The position numbers and the translations under genes were made by a program. This document shows, piece by piece, positions 15,412 to 23,485 of a stretch of DNA of 39,724 bases; the first letter of the stretch is position 1, and each line of letters opens with the position of its first letter. The notes under the pieces are model-generated. The model did no database searches. It saw nothing but the letters and a program-made list of their open reading frames with translations, and was not told the origin of the DNA. The DNA is from Cloacimonetes bacterium UBA5210 (GTDB lineage Bacteria > Cloacimonadota > Cloacimonadia > Cloacimonadales > Cloacimonadaceae), in assembly GCA_002412625.1 (NCBI GenBank), contig DHVK01000043.1, positions 1 to 39,724 of the forward strand, given 5' to 3'.

Positions 15412-17646
15412 ATGGAGAAAGAAAGACTCGAAGCAGTATTACACCAGTTTCTGCTGATGTATCGCGATCCGGTGGTATATATGGCAATCGCTGAAAACAA
15501 TGGCGGATTCGATGCCGATGAAGTTATCTGTATCCGGATGGTGAAAGCCAAGGCTCTGCTTTGCATGTACAAGCTGGAGAGCGCGGCAGAAGCTGCCGGG
15601 GAGCTGTATGCGCAACTCAAGCAGGATAAACACCCCCCCGAACTGCAAATCCTGAATCTTTTCACGCTGATCAGGGCGCATCAGGATCTCGGCAACCCGC
15701 ATAGCATGAAAAGCTACTCCGAGGAAGCCAATATTCTTGCCTCTACCTGTGAGAACGACATGCTGAAGCTCCTCGTGGAATGCAGCCTAACCACATTTTC
15801 TGCCAACACACTCCTGGATGAGGAAGAGCGCATCGACAGGATTGCCGACCAGCTGGAAAATGCCGAGCATCCCTTTTATCGTTTGTCGGTCCTGAACTGG
15901 CTGGCTTTTGCCAATCGCAAGAACCGCAAGTATGATCTGGCTCTCAGTTTCTATAGCGCTGCTTATGAACTCAGCAGACAGCACGGATTGAGCCTCAGTT
16001 CGCTGGAGATTTGCCTCGGGATCCTTGCCTCCTGCGCAAACCTGAAAAACCTGGAAATGGGTGAAGAATTCTATGCTCTGGGTAACCGGCTCATTGCCCA
16101 GCTGCGCCTGCCTGTCTTTGAAGCGATTCTGAATTTCAACTACGCCATGCTGAAGTATTCTCTGCAGGATTACAAGGCCGCCGTGCATTTCTTTCAAAAA
16201 TGCCTTCAGGTCTTGAACTCCTCAGAGCTGAAGCTTCCTCATCAATTGTTTGATGTTTACACCCACCTTTCCAGAGCCTTGAATCACCTGGATATGGGCG
16301 AGCAGGCACTGCACTATCAATTATTGGCGGAAAAGCTACTGACTGATGTGGGCGACACCGAGCGCAAGGTACTGCTCGGCGCGAATATCGGCTGGTCACT
16401 ATTGGAATTGGGACGCTGGGATGAAGGTCTGAAGCGCCTCAAGGAAGCGGAACGGTTTTACCGCAAGCAAGACAACCTTGAGATGCAAATCAACCTCAGC
16501 CGAGGTTTGGCTCGCCACTATCGTAAGCGCCAGGATTGGGTGCGAGCATGCGCCATGCTGCGCCGGGCTGATGAACTGAGCAGCCGGCAGATCAATGTCC
16601 TGCAACGCTTTCGCAGCCAGATGAGTGAAAACACGCTGAAGCATATCCTGCAAGATTCCAAGGCGGTACAAGCCAAATATGAGAGTCTGTTGAACGAAGT
16701 CTCCAAACGCCAGGCTGAACGCTTTATCGGGAATTCTAAAGCGGCAAAGCGTGTAATCGACAGCGCAGTATTAGCTTCCATGCACCGTGACGCGTCTGTC
16801 CTGATTCAGGGCGAGAGCGGCACCGGGAAGGAAGTCCTGGCTCGCATGATTCACTACGGTTCACCGCAAAAGAATCTGCCCTTTGTCTCCGTAAACTGTG
16901 CGGCGATATCCCCTTCGCTGTTCGAAACAGAGTTCTTTGGCTTTGGCGCAGGACAGCTGACCGGAATCACCGAGGATCGCCCCGGATATTTTGAGCAGGC
17001 AGGGGAAGGCACTCTGTTTCTGGACGAGATCGCCGAGATTCCTGTGGAGTTTCAGGCAAAACTGCTTTGGGCCTTGGACACCAAAAGCTTCACCCCGGTG
17101 GGAAAGGACAACCGCATTCCGATCCATTGCAAGATCATCGCCAGCACCAATCATGATGTGCTTGAACTGATCAAGACCAATCGCTTCAGGTTGGATCTAA
17201 TGCATCGCCTGAACACTCTGGAAATAACGATTCCACCTTTGCATGAGAGATTGGAGGACATCCCCCTCCTCGTAGAAACCTTCGCCCGCAATTATGCCCG
17301 GGAAACTACGCGCCGCTTACCTCAGATCAGAGATTCTTTCTATGACAGGCTTTCAAGCTACAAATTCCCCGGCAACGTCCGCGAGCTCAAGAACATCATC
17401 GAGCGCATCTTCATCCTTTATTACCAGCCTGTTTGGAACTCCGAGATTCTGGATAACGTTGATGCCTTCCGCCGAAACAAGCACCTTGGGGGTTCACTTA
17501 TCGAACACAATATCAAGGATCTGGACAAAGAGCGCATCATCGAGGCTTTACGTAAGACCGGCGGTAAACAAAAAACCGCGGCAAAGCTGTTGAACATGAG
17601 TGAATCCACGCTCTGCCGCAAGATCAAACGCTATCACATCAAATAG
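15412..17646 (+). CDS. TPR-domain AAA+ transcription regulator (bacterial enhancer-binding type)
   Basis: A 744-aa regulator. Residues 1 to about 420 are TPR-like helical repeats in place of the usual receiver or GAF sensor. A linker follows, then a sigma-54-activator-type AAA+ domain with Walker A GESGTGKE at 467-474, Walker B GTLFLDEI at 533-540, the arginine-finger region FRLDLMHRLN at about 592-601 and FPGNVRELKNII. The C-terminal ~40 residues are a Fis-type helix-turn-helix (ERIIEALRKTGGKQKTAAKL, then MSESTLCRKIKRY). The loop that normally reads GAFTGA reads GQLTGI at 514-519. The loop phenylalanine that touches sigma-54 is replaced by leucine, so the protein may not work as a standard sigma-54 activator. 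The TPR part may sense a protein or peptide. It has no visible operon partner and faces a convergent transporter gene. Confidence 0.85.
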   Translation: MEKERLEAVLHQFLLMYRDPVVYMAIAENNGGFDADEVICIRMVKAKALLCMYKLESAAEAAGELYAQLKQDKHPPELQILNLFTLIRAHQDLGNPHSMKSYSEEANILASTCENDMLKLLVECSLTTFSANTLLDEEERIDRIADQLENAEHPFYRLSVLNWLAFANRKNRKYDLALSFYSAAYELSRQHGLSLSSLEICLGILASCANLKNLEMGEEFYALGNRLIAQLRLPVFEAILNFNYAMLKYSLQDYKAAVHFFQKCLQVLNSSELKLPHQLFDVYTHLSRALNHLDMGEQALHYQLLAEKLLTDVGDTERKVLLGANIGWSLLELGRWDEGLKRLKEAERFYRKQDNLEMQINLSRGLARHYRKRQDWVRACAMLRRADELSSRQINVLQRFRSQMSENTLKHILQDSKAVQAKYESLLNEVSKRQAERFIGNSKAAKRVIDSAVLASMHRDASVLIQGESGTGKEVLARMIHYGSPQKNLPFVSVNCAAISPSLFETEFFGFGAGQLTGITEDRPGYFEQAGEGTLFLDEIAEIPVEFQAKLLWALDTKSFTPVGKDNRIPIHCKIIASTNHDVLELIKTNRFRLDLMHRLNTLEITIPPLHERLEDIPLLVETFARNYARETTRRLPQIRDSFYDRLSSYKFPGNVRELKNIIERIFILYYQPVWNSEILDNVDAFRRNKHLGGSLIEHNIKDLDKERIIEALRKTGGKQKTAAKLLNMSESTLCRKIKRYHIK

Positions 17647-17722
17647 CGCTTAAGGCTCGTTCCGGGGATCCTGAAAAGCAGCTTGCAGCCTGAACTTTGC
17701 TCTGCAGTTTATTCTGTGCCGG

Positions 17723-17782
17723 AGCTGAGATCAAGCTGTTATTTTGCTATGTGCACTGCTTCAGAACAGCATGATCTCAGCT
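17723..17782. repeat. Long stem-loop, copy 1 of a second repeat family
   Basis: An 18-nt arm at 17723-17740 pairs with 17765-17782 with one mismatch around a 24-nt loop. The bases across the left arm and loop, GTTATTTTGCTATGTGCAC at 17738-17756, recur as GTTATTATGCTATGCCCAC at 27218-27236 inside another imperfect palindrome. There is no T run, so it is not a classic terminator. It could act as an RNA-stabilising hairpin at the 3' end of the regulator mRNA or be a mobile repeat. Confidence 0.6.
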
Positions 17783-17972
17783 TGAGTTCAGTTTAACAGA
17801 TGGAGCTTTGTCTGGGAGGCATAAACCAGAAACTGACACTTTGAAGCTCAAACCGCATTGACATTACATACTCTTACAACCTTTCTATACAGTGCTTTGG
17901 AATCACAGCACGATGGTCGGATTTGCCTGGCTGCGGCCAAAACAGGCAATATATACTTGGTCGATAATCCCC

Positions 17973-18206
17973 GGAACTCGTTTCTCCCGAAACGTTTTTC
18001 TGTCAGATAGCACCGAGCCCGAGATAAAGCAAGACCAAGCTAAAAGCAGCACCAAAATGAATATACCACATATCTCAGTAAAAAACAGCAATTTGGGTCT
18101 AAGAAAAAACAGCACTAATCGCCAGATACATCGTAGAGATAAACTCTACAGCAAAATGGCCTTTGGCGGGTTATCGGCAGAAAAACGGCTCAGAGAGGCG
18201 TGTTCC
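17973..18206 (+). repeat. Dispersed hairpin-ended repeat, full copy B (234 bp)
   Basis: The copy begins GGAACTCG and ends CGTGTTCC. Both ends carry the core CGTTTTTCTG in inverted orientation, so the terminal inverted repeats are about 35-40 bp and imperfect. The left end contains a perfect hairpin CGTTTC-TCCC-GAAACG followed by TTTTTC. The first ~69 bp match the reverse complement of the copy at 27346-27557 with only about four differences, and other blocks (CACCAAAATGAATA, CCACATATCTCA, AGCAAAATGGC, TTTGGCGGGT) also match. An extra hairpin GTAGAG-ATAAA-CTCTAC at 18133-18149 is unique to this copy. No transposase and no target duplication is seen. Confidence 0.8.
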
Positions 18207-18207
18207 C

Positions 18208-18234
18208 AAAAAAAAGTGCCGCATGCGCGGCACT
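18208..18234 (-). terminator. Strong intrinsic terminator of the transporter operon
   Basis: On the minus strand an 8-bp perfect stem, AGTGCCGC paired with GCGGCACT around a 4-nt loop (18215-18234), is followed directly by a T run (A run at 18208-18215 on the plus strand). It lies 28 nt beyond the transporter stop codon and 2 nt from the end of the dispersed repeat. Confidence 0.9.
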
Positions 18235-18261
18235 CTGGAAGGGCGATTAAGGGGCGGGTAT

Positions 18262-19542
18262 CTAGTAATATCTCAAGAGGATATATCCCGTGCTGATAAT
18301 GATGGCCAGCAGGGTGAAAATAGCCCCGATTTTGGTATATTCTTTGAAGCTGATATGGAAGCCGTTGCGGTTTGCAATGCCAACTGCCACGATGTTTGCC
18401 GAAGCGCCGATGAGGGTGCCGTTGCCGCCCAGGCAGGTGCCCAGAGCCAGCGACCACCAGATGGGGTGCATGGCGTTGGGGTTGTTTATCAGGATGCCGA
18501 GGCGTTCCAGGACGGGGATCATGGCGGCTACGAAGGGCACGTTGTCGATCACGGCGCTGAATACTCCGGATACCCAGAGGATCACCATGGAGGTGGATCG
18601 GGGTTCACCGTGAGTGATATTCATGATTCCTGTCGCGATCATATTGATGAAGCCGGTTGCCACCAAGGATTCCACGATCATAAAGAGTCCCATGAAGAAG
18701 AAGATGGTTACCCAGTCGATATCATTAGCCAGGATGTGTTCCACCTTTTTGCGGTCTGAAATCACCAGGAGGAAGAGGCCGGCAGTCATGGCGATGGTAG
18801 CTGTTTCGATGTGCAATACGCCTTGCAGAGAGAATGCGGTCAGCATCAGAGCGAGGGTAACCAAGCTGATGCGCAGCAGTTTTTTGTTTTTGATCAGGCT
18901 CTGCTCATTGTAGCCCATCAGTTTGGCGCGGTTTTCATTGCTCACGTGCATGCCTTTGCGATACAGCAGCCAGATCAGACCTACGGAAGTTACCGTTATC
19001 ACCAGCACAGGCGGAGTGAGGTTCAACAGGAAATCCATGAAATTGTAGTCGGTAGCCGAACCAATCAAAATGTTTGGCGGATCACCGATCATGGTAGCTG
19101 CTCCACCCGCGTTTGAGGCTATCACCATGGTGATGATGAAGGGGATTGGCGTTAGTTTCAGTTCACTGGCAATCAGGAGCACAATCGGCACCAGGATCAT
19201 GATGGTGGTCACGCTGCCCATAAAGGCAGAGATAAAGGTGGTCAGCAGATACATCAGCACCATAATCCCCAGGGGACGTCCCTTGGCGAGCTTGGCTATC
19301 TTGATGGCGAGATACATGAAGAGCCCTGTCTGCCGCATCACCGAAATCACTAGCATCATCCCGATGAGGAAGAAGATAACGTTCCAGTCGATAGCGGCAA
19401 AGGCGATCTCCTGATGCACGATGCCCGTGAGGACAATGGCAAAACCGCCCATCAGGGCGGCCAGCATTTTATTGATCCATTCTGTGATAATAAGGAGGTA
19501 TGTAACGCCGAAAATGGCGAGAGCGATTAACATGAGAGTCAT
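18262..19542 (-). CDS. ArsB/SLC13 (ion transporter superfamily) anion permease
   Basis: A 426-aa inner-membrane transporter with about eleven hydrophobic helices. The signature NAGGAATMIGDPPNILIG lies at residues 144-161, with a matching second-half element GTCLGGNGTLIGASANIVAVG near the C-terminus. This internal pseudo-symmetry is typical of the ArsB / P-protein / DASS branch of the IT superfamily. Members move arsenite, dicarboxylates, citrate or Na+ in exchange, and the substrate here cannot be read. No arsenic-resistance genes are nearby. The gene starts 6 nt after an EIIA/CBS fusion gene on the same strand, which suggests that the neighbour regulates it or responds to its substrate. It is the last gene before a strong terminator. 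Confidence 0.83.
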   Translation of the reverse strand: MTLMLIALAIFGVTYLLIITEWINKMLAALMGGFAIVLTGIVHQEIAFAAIDWNVIFFLIGMMLVISVMRQTGLFMYLAIKIAKLAKGRPLGIMVLMYLLTTFISAFMGSVTTIMILVPIVLLIASELKLTPIPFIITMVIASNAGGAATMIGDPPNILIGSATDYNFMDFLLNLTPPVLVITVTSVGLIWLLYRKGMHVSNENRAKLMGYNEQSLIKNKKLLRISLVTLALMLTAFSLQGVLHIETATIAMTAGLFLLVISDRKKVEHILANDIDWVTIFFFMGLFMIVESLVATGFINMIATGIMNITHGEPRSTSMVILWVSGVFSAVIDNVPFVAAMIPVLERLGILINNPNAMHPIWWSLALGTCLGGNGTLIGASANIVAVGIANRNGFHISFKEYTKIGAIFTLLAIIISTGYILLRYY

Positions 19543-19548
19543 TTTATT

Positions 19549-20451
19549 CTATGCCTTGATCACTTTTCTGAAGATGTCCATGGCGGTTACAACACCGACC
19601 AGTATGCCCGAATTATCCACCACGGAATAGAAGCGCTTGTGGTGCTGAATCATCTCAAATACCGCCTCGGGAATGGAGGTATCAGGCTTCAGATATTCTT
19701 CGTCACGGCTCATGATGTCCTTCACGCTGAGGATGCCTTCCTGCTCAAACAACTTCTCCAAAGGCTCATATGAACGCAGGAAACTCACGTTATCCAGCAT
19801 CATCAGATAATCTGGGACACCTACCTTGAGGAAGCGAAGAATATTCACTTCCCCAAGATAGCGTCCATGCTCATCCGTTACAGGGACAAAGGATAGATTG
19901 CGGCTGCACAACAGCGCGCTCAAGTCCGAGAGCTTGGCATCCGGCGCAATGCTCACCACATCGGTGATCATGATGTCGGATAGGGTAATCTCCTTCTTGA
20001 TGGGAATCTGCAGTGCCTTCAAGCGCTGAACCACATGAAAGCCGTCGTGGGCATTCAACAGTGCATCCATCAACGCGGCGTCCTTGGATAACCTCAACAG
20101 TGCGGCCACCAGGTTCAGGTATAGATTCGAAGAACTCTTGTCCGAAATAATCAGACATACCCAGTGAACCTTGGTGCCGTCATAATCCAGGGGATTCTGC
20201 AAAAACGCCATGCCCACTACGGTATCAGCAAAACCGTCCATGCGGATATGTGGAATTGCAATCCCGGTGGGATACGCGGTACTGCTCTGGGTGTCCCGCA
20301 GAAGAATTTGCTGCACCAGCGCATTGCCACATACAGGCAAACGATTGTGCTTGCAGATCCGCTCCGCGAGTTCATGATACACCTGCTCCCGATTGAGAAT
20401 TCTGCTCTCGTGAATGATCGCCCTGGGGTCCAGGAGATTTGAGAGGTACAT
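19549..20451 (-). CDS. PTS EIIA (fructose/nitrogen-type) domain fused to two CBS domains
   Basis: A 300-aa cytosolic protein. Residues 1 to about 150 form a PTS EIIA domain of the fructose/PtsN type, with the phosphorylatable histidine H68 in GIAIPHIRMDG and a second conserved stretch FLQNPLDYDGTKVHWVCLI. Residues about 155-215 and 240-298 are two CBS motifs (LSDIMITDVVSIAPDAKLSD and VKDIMSRDEEYLKPDTSIPE), which usually bind adenine nucleotides. The combination suggests a regulator that merges phosphorelay status with energy charge. No EIIB or EIIC is present. Instead the ArsB/SLC13-like transporter follows 6 nt downstream, so control of that transporter is the simplest reading. It follows porX by 8 nt. 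Confidence 0.83.
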   Translation of the reverse strand: MYLSNLLDPRAIIHESRILNREQVYHELAERICKHNRLPVCGNALVQQILLRDTQSSTAYPTGIAIPHIRMDGFADTVVGMAFLQNPLDYDGTKVHWVCLIISDKSSSNLYLNLVAALLRLSKDAALMDALLNAHDGFHVVQRLKALQIPIKKEITLSDIMITDVVSIAPDAKLSDLSALLCSRNLSFVPVTDEHGRYLGEVNILRFLKVGVPDYLMMLDNVSFLRSYEPLEKLFEQEGILSVKDIMSRDEEYLKPDTSIPEAVFEMIQHHKRFYSVVDNSGILVGVVTAMDIFRKVIKA

Positions 20452-20459
20452 TTAGCCTT

Positions 20460-22022
20460 CTATTTTCTTTTTTTACTGCGACAAGTGGCTATCGGCAAGA
20501 TCATTTCTTCCATCGAAACCCCACCATGCTGGAAGGTTCCGTTGTATTGACGTTGATATTGGTGATAGCTGTTTGGATAGACAAAGTAATAGTCATCCTT
20601 GGCAAAGATGAAGTTGTCCACGATGCTTTTGGATGGTAAACCGAAATCCGCGGGTTTCTTCACAAAGAGGGCGTGACGGTCGTTCGCGGTGAGGTTCTTG
20701 CCTTCTTTGTAGCGGACAGTGACAGAGGTGTCTCTATCGCCGATCACCTGAGTGGCACGATTCACCTTGATCGAACCATGATCGGTGGAAATAATCACGA
20801 TGGCATCCTGCTTGGAGATCTGCTTCAGCGCTTCATAGAGACTGGAGTGCAGGAACCAATGCTTGGTGAAAGCCCGCAAACCTTCTTCGTGAGGGATGGT
20901 CTCCTGCAGTATCTGGTCGCGGGAACGGTGGTGCGCCAAAAGATCCAGGAAGTTGTAAACTAATACAATCAGGTTCTCTTTGTTCCAGGTATCGATCTTG
21001 CGCAGAACGAAGTTGCCTTCTTCCATGTTGAAGATCTTCACGTACTTCGAAGTGGGGTCAAGGCTGTAGCCCAACTCGCCGATATGCTCGTCCAAAAGCT
21101 GATGCTCATTGCGGTTGCGGCTGTTATCCATCTCGGAAGAAGTAACCCAATAATCCGGGAAACGCTTGGCGATGTCGATCGGCAGCAGCCCGCTGAAGAT
21201 GGAGTTGCGGGAGTATGGGGTCGCCGTGGGCAGGATCGAGAAATACAGATCCAGATTCTCTTCAAAGAGCTCTTGAATATAAGGCTGAATCGCCAGATAC
21301 TGGTCCAGGCGCATGCAGTCCATGATGATGAAGTAGATCGGCACGTTCTCTTCGAAGTGCGGGGCAATGTATTGGGAGATCAGGTCAAAGCTAAGGTTCG
21401 GACGTTCGTCTGTCTTCAGCCAGTCCTTGTAATTGCGTTCCACATAGCTGGTGAATTCGGTGTTACAATTGCGCTTCTCCAGGAAGTGGGTTTGGCGCAG
21501 CCCATCGTCGTTCACTTCGTCGATGCGCAGTTCCCACTGAGCCATTTCACGATAGATCTCGCCCCATTCATTCCAATCAGGGTTGGCAAAGAGGCGTTGA
21601 TTCAGCTTCGCCATATATTGGGAATATTGCTGGCCAATCTCGTTTGCTCTGATTTCATCCGCCTGAAAGATCTTCTTGATGGCCATGATGATCTGCGAGG
21701 GGTTGATCGGCTTGATCAGGTAATCCGCTATCTGTGAAGCAATCGCCTTGTTCATCAGGCCTTCTTCTTCGCTCTTGGTCACCATCACGATCGGGATAGC
21801 GTTGTTGATGCGTTTTATTTCCTGCAGAGTGGCAAGGCCGTCAAGCCCCGGCATCATCTCGTCCAAAATCACCAGATCATATTTATTTTCCACCACTTTC
21901 TCAATGGCGTCGGCACCGTTGTTGCAGGTGTCCACTGTATAGTTTCTCTCTTCGAGGAAGAGCACAAAGGGTTTCAGCAGATCGATTTCGTCATCGACCC
22001 AGAGGATTCTCATTATTTTCAT
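20460..22022 (-). CDS. porX: PorX-like response regulator with PglZ/alkaline-phosphatase-fold output domain
   Basis: A 520-aa regulator. Residues 1-125 are a CheY-like receiver: VDDE near the N-terminus, the phospho-acceptor aspartate in LVILDEMMPGLDG, then VTKSEEEG and YLIKPINP. The rest is a PglZ-type alkaline-phosphatase-superfamily domain with likely metal ligands in FIIMDCMRLDQ, PTATPYSRNSIFSG, ISTDHGS and QHGG. This matches PorX, the response regulator controlling type IX secretion in Porphyromonas and relatives, whose output domain has been reported to be a zinc-dependent phosphodiesterase. The start at 22022 has GGAG 7 nt upstream; the frame runs on to 22058, into the preceding gene. 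No PorY histidine kinase or T9SS core gene is in the window. It begins 4 nt after an unknown helical protein gene. Confidence 0.9.
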   Translation of the reverse strand: MKIMRILWVDDEIDLLKPFVLFLEERNYTVDTCNNGADAIEKVVENKYDLVILDEMMPGLDGLATLQEIKRINNAIPIVMVTKSEEEGLMNKAIASQIADYLIKPINPSQIIMAIKKIFQADEIRANEIGQQYSQYMAKLNQRLFANPDWNEWGEIYREMAQWELRIDEVNDDGLRQTHFLEKRNCNTEFTSYVERNYKDWLKTDERPNLSFDLISQYIAPHFEENVPIYFIIMDCMRLDQYLAIQPYIQELFEENLDLYFSILPTATPYSRNSIFSGLLPIDIAKRFPDYWVTSSEMDNSRNRNEHQLLDEHIGELGYSLDPTSKYVKIFNMEEGNFVLRKIDTWNKENLIVLVYNFLDLLAHHRSRDQILQETIPHEEGLRAFTKHWFLHSSLYEALKQISKQDAIVIISTDHGSIKVNRATQVIGDRDTSVTVRYKEGKNLTANDRHALFVKKPADFGLPSKSIVDNFIFAKDDYYFVYPNSYHQYQRQYNGTFQHGGVSMEEMILPIATCRSKKRK

Positions 22023-22026
22023 GAGC

Positions 22027-22641
22027 TTACTCCTTATTCGTTTGGATTTCCTGTTCAAAGGCGCGTTGGCGCTCTTTCACCACTTTCTTAACGTCTTCCA
22101 GGTCACTTTCCTGAAAGTAAAGAGCGAGCTTGAAGTTTAGCTCACTTTTAGAGCAATTGAACCATGTTGTCATCTTCTCCAGATATTGATCTATAAATAC
22201 TTTCTTGAGGTCGCCATCGTCCTCTTTATCTTTCTTCTTCATCTCTTTGATTTCACTGCGCAGCTCATTGGTCGGGGTTTCCACGGCTTTCTGAATCCAG
22301 TGTTCGCGCTCGTCCCAATTTGCCTTTTGTACCATGGGTTTGATCAGTTGCAGGCGTTCGAAACCGATCTCTTTGACGCTGATTTCGTCGATATCCATCT
22401 CTTCCACATAGAGGTCAAAGGTCTGGGCAAGTTTACCCGCCAGGGAGCCCGAGAGCTGATACTCCGCTTCCACAAATTCTTTGAAGGTCTCATAGCCTTT
22501 GAAGCGATATAGCTTGCTCCGTTTAATCTCGCTGAGCAGTTCACCCAGCGCGACAAAGTTATCTTCCAGTTTCACTTTCAGATTGGCGACGGCGGTGAAC
22601 TTCTCGTCTGGGCTCATGATTTCTGTTCTTTCTTTTGACAT
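22027..22641 (-). CDS. Unknown helical protein upstream of porX
   Basis: I do not recognise this 204-aa protein. It has no signal peptide and is rich in charged helices. A region around residues 30-80 (LGELLSEIKRSKLYRFKGYE, then TFKEFVEAEYQLSGSLAGKL) resembles the helix-rich DNA-binding or ParB-associated segments found in some plasmid and phage proteins, but that is a weak impression. Residues about 120-145 are strongly charged (EIKEMKKKDKEDDGDLKK). It ends 4 nt before porX and so is almost certainly translated with it, which makes it a candidate accessory factor of PorX signalling. GAGGAA lies 9 nt before its ATG. Confidence 0.65.
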   Translation of the reverse strand: MSKERTEIMSPDEKFTAVANLKVKLEDNFVALGELLSEIKRSKLYRFKGYETFKEFVEAEYQLSGSLAGKLAQTFDLYVEEMDIDEISVKEIGFERLQLIKPMVQKANWDEREHWIQKAVETPTNELRSEIKEMKKKDKEDDGDLKKVFIDQYLEKMTTWFNCSKSELNFKLALYFQESDLEDVKKVVKERQRAFEQEIQTNKE

Positions 22642-22660
22642 CTTTATATATTCCTCAAAT

Positions 22661-23485
22661 TTAATCTATTGGATAGTAGGTGTGCTCGCGGGCGGGGAAC
22701 AAGCCCTCTTTTACCTCGCGACTGAAGTTCATGATGGCCTCGGGGATGGTTTTGTTCAGCTGGGCATATTGGCGCACGAACTTGGTTTGCATATCGCTAT
22801 AGCCCAAGACGTCGTGATACACCAGCACCTGTCCGTCGCAGAAGCGTCCGGCTCCGATCCCGATGGTCGGGATAGCAAGCGACTCGGTGATCTTTTTACC
22901 CAGAAGCTCCGGGATGCCTTCCAGCACCAGCATAAACGCTCCGGCCTCTTCGATTGCCTGAGCTTGCAGGAAGATCTCTTCATGCGCGATCTCGCTTTTA
23001 CCCTGCACCTTGAATCCGCCGAAACGCAGGATGGATTGTGGAGTGAGGCCCAGATGCGCGCAGACCGGGATTTCCAGATCCACTATATCGCGGATAGCCT
23101 GCAAGCGCGAAGCAGAACCACCTTCCAGTTTCACGGCATTGGCGCATCCTTCCCGCACCAGGCGGGCTGCATTGAGGCGTGTCTCCCGAGGGTCCATATG
23201 GTAGCTGAGATAGGGCATATCTGTAATTATATATTTGTGGGGAGCACCGCGGCGCACAGCGGCACTGTGGCAGAGCATATCTTCCATAGTCACATTCAGG
23301 GTGCTTTCGTAGCCCAAAACCACCATGCCCAAAGAATCCCCTACCAAAATCACATCGATATCCGTGGCGGCCACAGCGCTGCCTCCGGCATAATCGTAGG
23401 CTGTGATCATCGTTATCTTCTGCTCTTTCTGTTTCATAAGTGCAAAGCCTTGAGCGCTTAACATCTTACTCGCGGGTTGCGTCAT
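22661..23485 (-). CDS. panB: 3-methyl-2-oxobutanoate hydroxymethyltransferase
   Basis: A 274-aa cytosolic enzyme of pantothenate (vitamin B5, hence coenzyme A) synthesis that transfers a hydroxymethyl group from methylene-tetrahydrofolate to alpha-ketoisovalerate. Family features are clear: ITMITAYDYAGG, VGDSLGMVVLGYEST with the magnesium-binding aspartate, MPYLSYH, AVKLEGG, AHLGLTPQSI, LVLEGIPE and PTIGIGAGRFCDGQVLV. The size is close to the E. coli enzyme. The start at 23485 has AAGGAA 6 nt upstream; it lies inside the end of the MORN gene (20-nt overlap), and the longer frame to 23563 is unlikely. No panC or panD is adjacent, so the pathway genes are dispersed. Confidence 0.94.
   Translation of the reverse strand: MTQPASKMLSAQGFALMKQKEQKITMITAYDYAGGSAVAATDIDVILVGDSLGMVVLGYESTLNVTMEDMLCHSAAVRRGAPHKYIITDMPYLSYHMDPRETRLNAARLVREGCANAVKLEGGSASRLQAIRDIVDLEIPVCAHLGLTPQSILRFGGFKVQGKSEIAHEEIFLQAQAIEEAGAFMLVLEGIPELLGKKITESLAIPTIGIGAGRFCDGQVLVYHDVLGYSDMQTKFVRQYAQLNKTIPEAIMNFSREVKEGLFPAREHTYYPID

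Larger units (their letters stand above)
17647..18261. other. Repeat-rich convergent intergenic region
   Basis: This 615-bp gap lies between the plus-strand regulator and the minus-strand transporter. It holds no convincing gene; the one long frame (17892-18296) crosses a repeat and a terminator and is judged spurious. It contains a large stem-loop (17723-17782), a full copy of the dispersed repeat (17973-18206) and the transporter terminator (18208-18234). Confidence 0.6.

Noticed and set aside
17892..18296. 134-aa plus-strand ORF in the convergent gap
   Set aside because: It runs through the dispersed repeat and the transporter terminator and into the transporter gene, has no ribosome-binding site and resembles no family.
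18262..19542. Arsenite efflux pump ArsB
   Set aside because: The fold matches the superfamily, but there is no arsR, arsC or arsA nearby, and the EIIA-CBS partner points elsewhere; the substrate is left open.
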